From assembly GCF_013912005.1 (NCBI RefSeq), contig NZ_JACESB010000002.1, positions 62,001-126,000 of the forward strand: a stretch of 64,000 nucleotides of DNA, written 5' to 3'. The notes below the pieces were generated by a model that saw only the letters and a list, made by a program, of their open reading frames with translations, did no database searches and was not told the origin of the DNA. Below, piece after piece: positions 9,233 through 17,813 of this stretch (its first letter is position 1; each line of letters begins with the position of its first letter). The DNA comes from Brevundimonas sp. (GTDB taxonomy: Bacteria; Pseudomonadota; Alphaproteobacteria; Caulobacterales; Caulobacteraceae). The translations under genes and the position numbers were made by a program.

Positions 9233-10084
9233 TCAGGCGGCGTCGAAGGTCAGCGGCGCGCCCCAGAACTGGCTGACCAGCTCCGACTGCGGCCCGGGCT
9301 GGCCGGTGGTTAGGAAGTCGCGCCGGCCGGATCCGCCCAGGTCGTACTCCGGATGGCGGGCGAAGTAGCGGTCCAGCGCATCGGCCACGGCCGTGGGCTG
9401 ATGGATCAGCGGCGTGCCCGGCGGCAGGGCGGCGGCGAAGACGTCGGCGACGATCTCGTAGTGGGTGCAGCCGAGGATGGCCTTGTCCGGGTGGCGGCCG
9501 ATGCGGCGGCGCAGGGCGTCCACATGATCCTGCACCACCACCCGCAGCTCCTCCGCGGGCGCGCCGAGCTCGATCAGCCCGGCCAGTCCGGGACAGGCCT
9601 CGGAGAAGACCGCCAGGTCCTCGCGCCGCTTGTCGATCTCGATCTCGTAGACGCGGCTCATCGCGGTGGCGGCGGTGCAGAAGACGCCGACGACGTCGAT
9701 GGCCTCGACCTTTTCCCCGTGGCGTTCGGCCTCGTAGGACCACGGCAGGCCCGTGGCGGCCTCGATGGTCGGGACGATGATGCCGAGCACGTTCAGCGGC
9801 CGCCCGTGCCGGGCCCGGGCCTCGGGCACCCAGGTCTGCTGCAGGCGGCGCAGGGCGATGGCCGAGGCGGTGTTGCAGGCCAGCACGATGACGCTGGCGC
9901 CCGCCTCGAACAGCCGCTCGCAGCCGGCGCGGGTCAGATCGACGATGTCCTCGCCTTCGCGGCCGCCGTAGGGGGCGTTGGCCTGGTCGGCCAGATAGAC
10001 GAAGTCCCGCGCCGGGAAGCGGCGGGTGAGTTCGCGGTGGACCGTCAGGCCCCCCACGCCGGAGTCGAAAACGCCTATGGCCAT
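9233..10084 (-). CDS. murI: Glutamate racemase
   Basis: The 283-residue enzyme supplies D-glutamate for peptidoglycan. It starts with the family signature IGVFDSGVGGLTV, followed by YLADQANAPYG. Catalytic cysteines are C70 in VLACNTAS and C206 in ILGCTHYE, each followed by the expected Thr. Its length is typical. It is cytosolic and lies alone on the minus strand. Confidence 0.96.
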   Translation of the reverse strand: MAIGVFDSGVGGLTVHRELTRRFPARDFVYLADQANAPYGGREGEDIVDLTRAGCERLFEAGASVIVLACNTASAIALRRLQQTWVPEARARHGRPLNVLGIIVPTIEAATGLPWSYEAERHGEKVEAIDVVGVFCTAATAMSRVYEIEIDKRREDLAVFSEACPGLAGLIELGAPAEELRVVVQDHVDALRRRIGRHPDKAILGCTHYEIVADVFAAALPPGTPLIHQPTAVADALDRYFARHPEYDLGGSGRRDFLTTGQPGPQSELVSQFWGAPLTFDAA

Positions 10085-10211
10085 GATCGCGCGCTTTAGC
10101 CGCGCCGCCCTGCGGCGTCCACCGGCGAAGATTACAGCCGGTTCAGGTGACAGTCAGGCGGAGGAGGGCATAGGGTCACCCACCCCCTCGTTCGGCAGCC
10201 CGGAGCGCCCC

Positions 10212-12389
10212 ATGCACAGACGACACCTTCTCATCGCCGGCGGGAGCTTCATGGCCCTGTCGGGCTGCGCCGCGAACGGCATGGAACCGGGCATGGGCGA
10301 AGCCGGCCAGACGCCGGCCTCGCTGGCCGAGGACGCCCGCATCGGTCGCGCCGTCCTGCCGGCGCAGACGCCGCGGGCGGAGCTTCTGCAACCGTGGACC
10401 GGTCCCTACCAGGGCGTGCCGCCGTGGGACAAGGTCACGGCGCCCAAGCTGCGGGAGGCCATCCTCGAGGGCATCGAGCTGCAGCGCGCCGAGATCGCGG
10501 CGATCGCCAACAACCCGGACGCGCCGACCTTCGCCAACACCCTGGTGCCCTACCAGATGGCCGGCGAGCCGCTGGACCGGGCGAGCAGCATCTTCGGGGT
10601 CATGACCCAGAACATCGGCTCGGACGACTACCAGGCCGTGGACACCGAGGTGTCGCCGCTGCTCTCGGCCGCCGGCGACGAGATCATCTTCAACGAGGCG
10701 CTGTTCGCCCGCATCCGCGCCGTGGCGGACAACGCCGGACGGATGGGGCTGACGCCGGAGCAGACCCGCTACGCCGAGCGCACCCGCGACGCCTTCGTCC
10801 GCAACGGCGCGGCCCTGGACGCGGCCGGCAAGGCCGAGCTCGGCCGGATCAACACCGCCCTGTCGAACGCCTTCACCGCCTTCTCGCAGAAGGTCGTCAA
10901 CGACGAGAAGACCTGGACGGTCATTCCGACCGAGGCCGGGATGGCCGGCATGCCGGCGTCGAACAAGGCCGCCGCCGCCGCGGCCGCCCGCGCCCGCAAC
11001 ATCGACGGCTGGGTGATCGTCAACACGCGCTCCAGCGTGGATCCCTTCCTCAGCTTCGCCGACGACCGCGCCCTGCGCGAGCAGGTTTGGCGCAAGTTCG
11101 TCAACCGCGGCGACAACGGCGACGCCAACGACACCAACGCCACCATCGCCGAGATCGTCCGTCTGCGGGCGGAGCGCGCGAAGCTGCTGGGCTTCCCGCA
11201 CCACGCGGCCTGGCGGATGCAGGACACGATGGCGAAGACGCCCGAGGCGGCCATGGACCTGATGATGCGGGTCTGGGAACCGGCCAAGGCGCGCGTGGCG
11301 GAGGAGGTGGCGGACATGCGCGCCATCGCCGGCCACGACATCGAGCCGTGGGACTACCTGTACTACGCCGAGAAGGTCCGGAAGCAGAAGTACGACCTCG
11401 ACCAGAACGAGCTGAAGCCGTACTTCGAGCTCAACAACGTGCGGGCCGGGTCGTTCGAGATGGCGCGGCGGCTGTACGGCTTCACCTTCGAGAAGCTGCC
11501 GGCGGGGACGGTGCCGGTCTGGCATCCGGACGTGGTGGTCTACGAGGTCAAGGACCACGGCCGGCACGCCGGCCTGTACTACGCCGACGACTACGCCCGT
11601 CCGGGCAAGCGTTCGGGCGCCTGGATGACCAGCTACCGCGGCTACTCGACCTACGACGGGGTCAAGAACGTGCTGGCCTCGAACAACAACAACTTCATCA
11701 AGGCCGAGGGCGACCAGCCGGTGCTGATCTCGCTGGACGACGCCGAGACCCTGTTCCACGAGTTCGGCCACGCCCTGCACTACCTGTCGTACCGGATCAC
11801 CTATCCGGGCCTCGGCGGCACGCCGCGCGACTACGTGGAGTATCCGTCCCAGGTGCACGAGCACTGGGTGCTGAGCCGCCCGATCCTCGACGGCTACATG
11901 AAGCATGTGGAGACGGGCCAGCCGATGCCGCAGGCGCTGGTCGACAAGATCGAGGCCTCGCAGACCTTCAACCAGGGCTACGCCACGGTCAGCTACCTGT
12001 CCTCGGCCCTGGTCGACATGGACCTGCACACCCGCGCCGATCCGCCGACCGATCCGGACGCCTTCGAGCGCGAGAGCCTGGCCCGCTACGGCATGCCGAA
12101 GGAGATCGTGATGCGGCACCGCCTGCCGCAGTTCAATCACCTGTTCACCTCGGACGCCTACTCGGCCGGGTACTACAGCTACCTCTGGTCGGAGGTGATG
12201 GACGCCGACACCTGGGCCTACTTCGAGGAGTCCGGCGACGTGTTCAATCCGGACATCGCCGCCCGCTACAAGGCGATCATCCTGTCGGAGGGCAACTCCT
12301 CCGACCGCGGCGAGGCCTATCGCCGCTTCCGCGGCCGCGACCCGGACGTGGCCGCCCTGCTCAAGGTGCGGGGCTTCCCGACCCACTGA
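10212..12389 (+). CDS. Exported M3-family zinc metallopeptidase
   Basis: The 725-residue protein begins MHRRHLLIAGGSFMALSGC. The twin Arg before the hydrophobic core suggests Tat export, and LSG-C19 is a lipobox. The C-terminal half holds the M3 zinc motif HEFGH at about residue 516 (ETLFHEFGHALH), with a downstream Glu helix and the YSAGYYSYLWSEV region typical of peptidyl-dipeptidase Dcp and oligopeptidase A. It probably trims peptides in the periplasm, whereas most family members are cytosolic. The lipoprotein or Tat signal is the unusual part. A strong terminator follows. Confidence 0.92.
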   Translation: MHRRHLLIAGGSFMALSGCAANGMEPGMGEAGQTPASLAEDARIGRAVLPAQTPRAELLQPWTGPYQGVPPWDKVTAPKLREAILEGIELQRAEIAAIANNPDAPTFANTLVPYQMAGEPLDRASSIFGVMTQNIGSDDYQAVDTEVSPLLSAAGDEIIFNEALFARIRAVADNAGRMGLTPEQTRYAERTRDAFVRNGAALDAAGKAELGRINTALSNAFTAFSQKVVNDEKTWTVIPTEAGMAGMPASNKAAAAAAARARNIDGWVIVNTRSSVDPFLSFADDRALREQVWRKFVNRGDNGDANDTNATIAEIVRLRAERAKLLGFPHHAAWRMQDTMAKTPEAAMDLMMRVWEPAKARVAEEVADMRAIAGHDIEPWDYLYYAEKVRKQKYDLDQNELKPYFELNNVRAGSFEMARRLYGFTFEKLPAGTVPVWHPDVVVYEVKDHGRHAGLYYADDYARPGKRSGAWMTSYRGYSTYDGVKNVLASNNNNFIKAEGDQPVLISLDDAETLFHEFGHALHYLSYRITYPGLGGTPRDYVEYPSQVHEHWVLSRPILDGYMKHVETGQPMPQALVDKIEASQTFNQGYATVSYLSSALVDMDLHTRADPPTDPDAFERESLARYGMPKEIVMRHRLPQFNHLFTSDAYSAGYYSYLWSEVMDADTWAYFEESGDVFNPDIAARYKAIILSEGNSSDRGEAYRRFRGRDPDVAALLKVRGFPTH

Positions 12390-12395
12390 GGCGAC

Positions 12396-12425
12396 AAGGG
12401 CCCGCGGAGCGATCCGCGGGCCCTT
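12396..12425. terminator. Bidirectional terminator between M3 peptidase and UrcA gene
   Basis: AAGGGCCCGCGGA, a four-base loop and the exact complement followed by TTT form a 13-bp stem. It lies between two convergent genes and can serve both. Confidence 0.85.
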
Positions 12426-12450
12426 TGCATGGACGCGGCGCCGGTCCGGC

Positions 12451-12771
12451 TCAGGCCGGCCAGGCGGGGGCGGCCATGGCCAGCAGGCGCTCGCCGCGGC
12501 GGGCGCGGGCGTAGTCCTCCTGCCGCGGGCGCGGCAGCTGGCGGACGATTTCGCGCTGGAGGATCCTGACGCAGTTGGTGTCGATCATCTGCGACGGACC
12601 GCGGCGGCAGGTGTTGCGGGCGGCCTCGGCGGCGCGCGCGTCGAAGGCGGCGGCGCCGGCGCCGGTGGACAGGTCCAGGTCGGCGAAGGGCACGCGCACG
12701 GCGTCCTGGGCGGCGGCCGGGGCGGCGTACAGCAGCGCGGCGCCGGCGAGGGAAAGCAGGGTGCGAGTCAT
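12451..12771 (-). CDS. UrcA-family exported protein (copy 1)
   Basis: The ATG at 12771 follows GGAGCTCTTCCA and gives 106 residues starting with a signal peptide (MTRTLLSLAGAALLYAAPAAAQD). The mature protein has the UrcA pattern: a V-x-F-ADLDLSTGAGAAAFDAR motif, AARNTC, then a second Cys (IDTNCVRILQREIVRQL). The paired cysteines probably form a disulfide. UrcA proteins are small periplasmic proteins of unknown function, common in Caulobacterales and sphingomonads. A paralogue lies directly upstream. Confidence 0.8.
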   Translation of the reverse strand: MTRTLLSLAGAALLYAAPAAAQDAVRVPFADLDLSTGAGAAAFDARAAEAARNTCRRGPSQMIDTNCVRILQREIVRQLPRPRQEDYARARRGERLLAMAAPAWPA

Positions 12772-12912
12772 TGGAAGAGCTCCAGGCCGCGGGATTGCGG
12801 CACAAGCCACATGATTGTCGGATGTGACGTTCGCCAGACCAGAATCGCGACAACACGGCGACTACAGGCCGAGAACTGCGAAGCTACCCAAAAGCAGGAC
12901 TTATGGCATGTC

Positions 12913-12936
12913 GGGGCCGCCCACCCGGGCGGCCCC
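12913..12936 (-). terminator. GC-rich hairpin after UrcA copy 2
   Basis: A 10-bp perfect stem with a 4-base loop begins 15 bases past the stop of the second UrcA gene. No U tract follows, so its strength as a terminator is uncertain. Confidence 0.5.
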
Positions 12937-12950
12937 GGTGCATGCGGCGA

Positions 12951-13253
12951 TCAGCCCTCGACGAGGGGCGCGCGCCCGAGGGCCAGATCGGCCTGGGCGG
13001 CGGCGGGCAGCTGGCGCACGGCCTCCGCGCGGAAGGCCGCGATGCAGCGATCGCGGTCGCCCATCCGGCTGCCGGGCTGGCGGGCGTCACGGCAGAGCCG
13101 GCGCGCCGCCGCGTCGAGCCGGGCTTCGAAGGCGGCCGCGCCGGCGGCGGTCGACAGGTTGAGGTCGGACCAGGGCACCCGCGCGTCCTGGGCGGCGGCG
13201 GCGCCGGCTCCGGCGAGAACGGCGACGGCGGCGAGAGAAGCGATGATTTTCAC
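12951..13253 (-). CDS. UrcA-family exported protein (copy 2)
   Basis: The 100-residue paralogue of the gene downstream shares its layout: signal peptide (MKIIASLAAVAVLAGAGAAAAQD), then VPWSDLNLSTAAGAAAFEAR, AARRLCRD and a second Cys in RDRCIAAFRAEAVRQLP. The two copies share the LDLST/LNLST-AGAAAF core and the REIVRQL/AEAVRQL segment, so they arose by tandem duplication. Separate hairpins and separate 5' gaps suggest that they are transcribed independently. Function is unknown. Confidence 0.8.
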   Translation of the reverse strand: MKIIASLAAVAVLAGAGAAAAQDARVPWSDLNLSTAAGAAAFEARLDAAARRLCRDARQPGSRMGDRDRCIAAFRAEAVRQLPAAAQADLALGRAPLVEG

Positions 13254-13407
13254 GACGATCTCCTTGGGGGATGCGGTCGCTCAGGGGGGCGACGGCCGGG
13301 AGATACGGTCACGCTGTTGCAGGCTGATGTGCCTTCGAAGGCGAAAAGGCGACCCTGCGTGAATTCGCCGAAAGCTGAACGGTGATCACCCGACGGCGGC
13401 CCTCGCC

Positions 13408-13436
13408 TTGTCTTCGCCGGGGTTTTCCGCCATAAG
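13408..13436 (+). promoter_or_regulatory. Candidate sigma-70 promoter of ffh-rpsP
   Basis: TTGTCT (13408-13413), 17 bases, then CATAAG (13431-13436). It lies in the 332-bp gap before ffh. The rest of that gap holds a GGTGATCACC palindrome at 13381-13390 and the hairpin listed next. No small gene was seen there. Confidence 0.4.
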
Positions 13437-13513
13437 CCGCCGCTTCCGGCGCAAGTGAACCCTGCGTCTCCACCTGCACGACCCCGGCCCGGCCGGACGA
13501 GGCAGGCGAGAAC

Positions 13514-13541
13514 CCCCCGTCGACGTGATCGTCCACGGGGG
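13514..13541 (+). other. Hairpin in the ffh leader
   Basis: CCCCCGT pairs with ACGGGGG, and after one C-C mismatch GACG pairs with CGTC around a TGAT loop. It ends 44 bases before the ffh ATG. There is no U tract, so it is a leader structure and not an intrinsic terminator. Its function is unknown. Confidence 0.45.
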
Positions 13542-13585
13542 CCGTCGTCGTATGGAGCCGCGGGACCGCGCAAGAAAGGGTTTGG

Positions 13586-15106
13586 ATGTTCGAGGCTCTG
13601 AACGAGCGGCTGACAGGCGTCTTCGACCGGATCACCGGGCGCGGCGCCCTGTCCGAGAAGGACGTGGCCGAGGCCATGCGCGAGGTGCGCGTGGCCCTGC
13701 TCGAGGCCGACGTCGCCCTGCCGGTCGTCAAGGACTTCATCGCCTTCGCCACCGAGCGCGCCACCGGCGAGGAGGTGATCCGCTCGGTCAAGCCCGCCGA
13801 CCAGGTGGTCAAGATCGTCTACGACGGCCTGGTCGAGATGCTGGGCGGCGAGGAGCCGGTCCCGCTCAACACCAACGCCACGCCGCCGGCGGTGGTGCTG
13901 ATGGCCGGCCTGCAGGGGTCGGGCAAGACCACCACCTCCGCCAAGCTGGCGCTGCGGCTGACGAAGTTCGACCGCAAGAAGGTGATGATGGCCTCGCTGG
14001 ACACCCGGCGTCCGGCGGCCATGGAGCAGCTCGAGACCCTCGGCAAGCAGATCGAGGTGGCCACCCTCCCCATCGTCAAGGGCGAGAGCGCGGTGCAGAT
14101 CACCCGCCGCGCCCTGCAGGCGGCGAAGCTGCAGGGCTTCGACGTCCTGATCCTCGACACCGCCGGCCGCATCACCCTCGACGAGGCCCTGATGGCCGAG
14201 GTGGCCGAGGTCGCCCAGGTGGCGAAGCCGGTCGAGACCCTGCTCGTCGCCGACAGCCTGACCGGTCAGGACGCGGTGCGCACCGCGCGCGCCTTCCACG
14301 AGCGCCTGCCGCTGACCGGCCTGATCCTGACCCGCGCCGACGGCGACGGGCGCGGCGGGGCCATGCTGTCGATGCGGGCCGTCACCGGCCTGCCGATCAA
14401 ATACCTCGGCGCCGGCGAGAAGGTCGACCAGCTGGAGGTGTTCGACGCCCGCCGCGTGGCCGGGCGCATCCTCGGCCAGGGCGACATCGTGGCCCTCGTC
14501 GAAAAGGCCAGCCAGGAGCTCGACCAGGCCAAGGCCGAGAAGATGGCGCGGAAGCTGGCCAAGGGCCAGTTCGACCTCGACGACCTGATGGGCCAGCTGC
14601 AGCAGATGAAGCGCATGGGCGGCCTGCAGGGGATCATGGGCCTGCTGCCCGGCGTGGCCAAGATGAAGGCCCAGATGGCCGACGCCAACATCGACGACCG
14701 GATGATCAGCCGCCAGGAGGCGATCATCAGCTCGATGACGAAGGCCGAGCGCAAGAAGCCCGACCTGCTGAACGCCAGCCGCAAGCGGCGCATCGCCGCC
14801 GGGGCCGGGGTCGAGGTCCAGGACGTCAACCGCCTGCTCAAGCAGCACCGCCAGATGGCCGACACGGTCAAGGCGCTGTCGCGCGGCGGGCCGAAGAAGA
14901 TGCAGCAGATGGCCGCCATGCTGGGCGGCGTCGGCGGCGGCATGGGCGGGCCGGACATGGCGCGCCTCAAGGCCATGGGGGGCGGCAAGATGCCCGAACC
15001 CTCGGCCGACGAACTGAAAGCCCTCCAGGACCGGCTCGCCGGCATGGGCGGCGGACAACTGCCGGGGGGGCTTCCGGGCCTGCCGGGCTTCCCCAAGAAG
15101 AACTGA
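13586..15106 (+). CDS. ffh: Signal recognition particle protein Ffh
   Basis: The 506-residue GTPase binds 4.5S RNA and signal sequences and targets nascent membrane proteins to FtsY. It shows an N domain, a G domain with GLQGSGKTTTSAKLA (about residues 108-122), DTRRPAAMEQL, LDTAGR and TRADGDGRGGA, and a Met-rich M domain with RKRRIAAGAGV for RNA binding. The Gly/Pro-rich tail (GGGQLPGGLPGLPGFPKKN) is normal for the group. It heads the ffh-rpsP-rimM order. Confidence 0.97.
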   Translation: MFEALNERLTGVFDRITGRGALSEKDVAEAMREVRVALLEADVALPVVKDFIAFATERATGEEVIRSVKPADQVVKIVYDGLVEMLGGEEPVPLNTNATPPAVVLMAGLQGSGKTTTSAKLALRLTKFDRKKVMMASLDTRRPAAMEQLETLGKQIEVATLPIVKGESAVQITRRALQAAKLQGFDVLILDTAGRITLDEALMAEVAEVAQVAKPVETLLVADSLTGQDAVRTARAFHERLPLTGLILTRADGDGRGGAMLSMRAVTGLPIKYLGAGEKVDQLEVFDARRVAGRILGQGDIVALVEKASQELDQAKAEKMARKLAKGQFDLDDLMGQLQQMKRMGGLQGIMGLLPGVAKMKAQMADANIDDRMISRQEAIISSMTKAERKKPDLLNASRKRRIAAGAGVEVQDVNRLLKQHRQMADTVKALSRGGPKKMQQMAAMLGGVGGGMGGPDMARLKAMGGGKMPEPSADELKALQDRLAGMGGGQLPGGLPGLPGFPKKN

Positions 15107-15127
15107 CTTCCGAGAAAGAGACCTGAA

Positions 15128-15682
15128 ATGCTGAAGATTCGTCTGGCCCGCGGCGGCGCCAAGAAGCGCCCGTACTACTACATCGTCGTCGCCGACTCGC
15201 ACGCCCCGCGCGACGGCAAGTTCATCGAGCGCGTCGGCACCTACAACCCGATGCTGCCGCGCGACGGCGAGCAGAAGCGCGTCACCCTGAAGACCGACCG
15301 GATCGCCGAATGGCTCGGCAAGGGCGCCCAGCCGACCGACCGCGTCGCCCGCTTCCTGTCGCAGGACGAGGCGCTGGCCGGCAAGGTGAAGTGGACCCAG
15401 GGCAACAACCCGAAGAAGGCCGAGCCGGGCAAGAAGGCCCAGGAGCGCGCCGCCGAGCGCGCCCAGCGCGAGGCCGACCGTCTGGAAGCCGAAGCCGCCG
15501 CGAAGGCCGAGGCCGCCGAAGCCGCCGCCCGCGCCAGGGAAGAAGCCGAGGCCGCCAAGGCCGCTGCGGACGCCGCTCCGGCCGAGGAGGCTCCGGCCGC
15601 CGAGGAAGCTCCGGCCGCTGAGGCCGGCGCCGAGGAGGCCCCGGCCGCCGAAGAGGCGACCGAGGAGAAGGCCGAGGGCTGA
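15128..15682 (+). CDS. rpsP: 30S ribosomal protein S16 with long Ala/Glu tail
   Basis: The first ~85 residues are a complete S16 ([39 protein letters not shown]). A tail of roughly 95 residues follows, made almost only of Ala, Glu, Lys, Pro and Arg. It starts with a helical [17 protein letters not shown] stretch and ends in EEAPAAEE repeats. Alphaproteobacterial S16 often has a tail, but this one is longer than the core itself. A strong terminator follows, so rimM needs read-through or its own promoter. Confidence 0.97.
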   Translation: MLKIRLARGGAKKRPYYYIVVADSHAPRDGKFIERVGTYNPMLPRDGEQKRVTLKTDRIAEWLGKGAQPTDRVARFLSQDEALAGKVKWTQGNNPKKAEPGKKAQERAAERAQREADRLEAEAAAKAEAAEAAARAREEAEAAKAAADAAPAEEAPAAEEAPAAEAGAEEAPAAEEATEEKAEG

Positions 15683-15705
15683 GGCCTTCGCCGGACCGAA
15701 TGCGG

Positions 15706-15741
15706 AAGGCGGCGTCCCCCGGGGCGCCGCCTTTCTTTTTT
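15706..15741 (+). terminator. Rho-independent terminator after rpsP
   Basis: AAGGCGGCG, a ten-base loop and the exact complement CGCCGCCTT are followed by TCTTTTTT. Confidence 0.9.
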
Positions 15742-15800
15742 GCGTGCGCCGGCCGCGCTTCGCGCTAGTTGAGGCGCAACATGAACGGCGACGGTCCCCG

Positions 15801-16331
15801 ATGAGCGAAAGCAAGGAGAAGCTGGTTCTGGTCGGCCAGGTGGCCGGCGGGTTCGGCGTGAAGGGCGAGGTGCGGGTGACGGCCTGGACCGCCGATCCCA
15901 TGGCCCTGCTCGACTACCGCGACCTGCTGCGCGCCGACGGCTCGCCGGGCCTGACCCTGCTGTCCGGGCGGCTCGACAAGAACGGCGTGGTCGGCCGGGC
16001 GAAGGAGATCGCCACCAAGGAGGCGGCCGACGCCCTGCGCGGCCTCAAGCTGTTCGTCCCCCGCGCCCGGCTGCCGGAGCCGGAGGAGGACGAATTCTAT
16101 CTGGCCGACCTGATCGGCCTGGAGGCGCGCGATCCCGAGGACGCCGTGCTGGGTCGGGTCAAGTCGGTGCAGAATTTCGGGGCCTCGGACATGCTGGAGA
16201 TCGCCCCGGCGACTGGCGGCCCCACCTGGTACCTGCCCTTCACCCGCGAGGCGGTCCCGGACCTGCACATCGCCGACGGCTGGCTGCGCGCCGTGCGGCC
16301 GACGGAGGTCGACGAGCGCGAGCCCGACTGA
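15801..16331 (+). CDS. rimM: 16S rRNA processing protein RimM
   Basis: The 176-residue ribosome maturation factor binds S19 and helps assemble the 30S head. The N-terminal RimM domain has VGQVAGGFGVKGEVRVTAW, and the PRC-barrel half has DLIGLEARDPEDAVLGRVKSVQNFGASDMLEI and YLPFTREAVPDL. The ATG at 15801 is preferred. A seven-codon leader ORF starting at 15781 ends with an ATGA overlap at this start and may couple translation. The usual next genes trmD and rplS are absent. Confidence 0.95.
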   Translation: MSESKEKLVLVGQVAGGFGVKGEVRVTAWTADPMALLDYRDLLRADGSPGLTLLSGRLDKNGVVGRAKEIATKEAADALRGLKLFVPRARLPEPEEDEFYLADLIGLEARDPEDAVLGRVKSVQNFGASDMLEIAPATGGPTWYLPFTREAVPDLHIADGWLRAVRPTEVDEREPD

Positions 16332-16353
16332 ACCCCGCCCTCCGCCGGGCGTT
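16329..16353 (+). promoter_or_regulatory. Near-consensus EcfG promoter upstream of DUF3597 gene
   Basis: TGAAC (16329-16333), 16 bases, then CGTT (16350-16353). This differs from GGAAC-N16-CGTT at one base. The DUF3597 start codon lies 29 bases downstream. The -35 box overlaps the rimM stop codon. Confidence 0.45.
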
Positions 16354-16381
16354 GATCGCCCGCACCAAGGAGGCGACGCGC

Positions 16382-16768
16382 ATGGGCATCTTCAGCTCGA
16401 TATGGGAGCGGATCCGGGGACACAGGAAGGCGCAGGCGCCGACGCCGCAGATCCCGACGCCGACCATCGCCCCGACCGCCGCCGCGCCGGTCGCGACGAC
16501 CCTCCCGCCGGTCGACGTCGAGGCGGTGCTGCAGTCGATGGCCGAGATGAAGGGCGAGGCGGCCGGGAACTGGCGCACCTCGATCGTCGACCTGCTCAAG
16601 CTGCTCGGCCTCGACTCCAGCCTCGAGGCGCGCAAGCAGCTCGCGGAGGAGCTGAATATCCACGCCGGCGCGCACGGCTCGGCCGAGCAGAACATGGCCC
16701 TGTCGAAGGCGGTGTGGCGCAAGCTGGCCGAGAACGGCGGCCTGGTGCCCGACTCGCTGCGGGACTGA
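16382..16768 (+). CDS. DUF3597 domain protein
   Basis: The 128-residue protein begins MGIFSSIWERIRGH and has a Pro/Ala/Thr-rich linker to about residue 40. It ends with the DUF3597 helical domain (VEAVLQSMAEMKGEAAGNWRTSIVDLLKLLGLDSSLEARKQLAEELN). The domain is a small helical fold of unknown function with no signal peptide. AAGGAGG precedes the ATG. A near-consensus EcfG promoter lies immediately upstream, so stress induction is plausible. The KTSC gene follows 15 bp later, probably on the same transcript. Confidence 0.82.
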   Translation: MGIFSSIWERIRGHRKAQAPTPQIPTPTIAPTAAAPVATTLPPVDVEAVLQSMAEMKGEAAGNWRTSIVDLLKLLGLDSSLEARKQLAEELNIHAGAHGSAEQNMALSKAVWRKLAENGGLVPDSLRD

Positions 16769-16783
16769 GGCGGAGCGGCGGCC

Positions 16784-16993
16784 ATGCCCTCCAGCGTCAT
16801 CCGCCGCTTCACCTACGACGAACCGCACCGTCGCCTGCGCGTGATCTTCACCTCGGGCGACGTCTATGACTACGAGGCGGTGCCGCCGGAGGTCGTCGCG
16901 GACTTCCGCGCCGCCTTCTCGAAGGGGCGGTTCTTCGGGCCGAACATCCGCGACCGGTACGCCTATCGCCGCGTGGAGCGGAGCGCGCGCTAG
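16784..16993 (+). CDS. KTSC-domain protein
   Basis: This 69-residue protein is essentially one KTSC domain: SSVIRRFTYDEPHRRLRVIFTSGDVYDYEAVPPEVVADFRAAFSKGRFFGPNIRDRY. The domain is found alone or fused to lysyl-tRNA synthetase-like proteins, and its role is unknown. It follows the DUF3597 gene by 15 bp and overlaps the convergent fabI stop by four bases. Confidence 0.82.
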   Translation: MPSSVIRRFTYDEPHRRLRVIFTSGDVYDYEAVPPEVVADFRAAFSKGRFFGPNIRDRYAYRRVERSAR

Positions 16994-17811
16994 CCCTCGT
17001 CGCTGTCCGGCAGGCCCATCATGTGGAAGCCGGCGTCGACGTGGATGACCTCGCCGGTGGTCGACAGGCCGAGGTCCGAGCACAGCCACAGGGCGCAGCC
17101 GGCGACGCCCTCCATGGAGGTGTCCTCCTTCATCGCCGACATGGCCCGGCCCTGGGCGATCATGCCGCGGCCGCCCGAGATGCCGGCCAGCGACAGGGTG
17201 CGCATGGCCCCGGCCGAGATGGCGTTGACGCGGATGCCTTTGGGCCCGAGGTCGCGGGCGATGTAGCGGGTCGCCGCCTCCAGCGCCGCCTTGGCCACGC
17301 CCATGGTGTTGTAGTTCGGGATGGCGCGCTCGGACCCGAGGTAGGTCATGGTGATCATGGCGCCGCCGTTCGGCATCAGCTTCGAGGCGCGGCGGGCCAC
17401 GTCGACGAAGCTGAAGGCCGAGATGTTCATGGCCAGCAGGAAGCTGTCACGGGTGGTGTTGTCGACGAACGAGCCCTGCAGCTCGTTCTTGTTGGCGAAG
17501 GCCACCGAGTGGACGACGAAGTCGAGGGTCCCGAATTCCTTCTCCAGTTCCGCGAAGGCGGCGTCCATCGAGGCGTCGTCGGTGACGTCGGCCTGGATGA
17601 GCAGCCTGGCGCCGACGCTCTCGGCCAGCGGGCGCACGCGGCGCTCCAGCCCCTCGCCGAGATAGGTGAAGGCCAGTTCGGCGCCCTGGGCGGCCAGCTG
17701 GGAGGCGATGCCCCAGGCGATGGAATTGCTGTTGGCGACCCCCATGATCAGGCCCTTCTTGCCCTTCATGAGTTCACCGGTGGGCATGTTCCAGCCGCTC
17801 TCGCTCGCCAT
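16990..17811 (-). CDS. fabI: Enoyl-[acyl-carrier-protein] reductase (NADH)
   Basis: The 273-residue short-chain dehydrogenase catalyses the last step of each fatty-acid elongation cycle. It has the FabI-type nucleotide motif GLIMGVANSNSIAWGIA, and the catalytic Tyr pair and Lys at Y157, Y167 and K174 (TYLGSERAIPNYNTMGVAK). This is the diazaborine/triclosan target family. Its ATG is two bases after the antiporter stop, so both genes are one transcript. fabB and fabA lie just upstream on the same strand. Confidence 0.96.
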   Translation of the reverse strand: MASESGWNMPTGELMKGKKGLIMGVANSNSIAWGIASQLAAQGAELAFTYLGEGLERRVRPLAESVGARLLIQADVTDDASMDAAFAELEKEFGTLDFVVHSVAFANKNELQGSFVDNTTRDSFLLAMNISAFSFVDVARRASKLMPNGGAMITMTYLGSERAIPNYNTMGVAKAALEAATRYIARDLGPKGIRVNAISAGAMRTLSLAGISGGRGMIAQGRAMSAMKEDTSMEGVAGCALWLCSDLGLSTTGEVIHVDAGFHMMGLPDSDEG

Positions 17812-17813
17812 CG

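Noticed and set aside
10176-12386. 736-codon open frame opposite the M3 peptidase
   Set aside because: Shadow frame of the same kind; the plus strand has the zinc motif and signal peptide.
13250-15901. 883-codon open frame on the minus strand across ffh and rpsP
   Set aside because: Its translation is a low-complexity Leu/Gly/Ala/His-rich shadow of ffh-rpsP. High GC at third codon positions keeps the opposite frame open.
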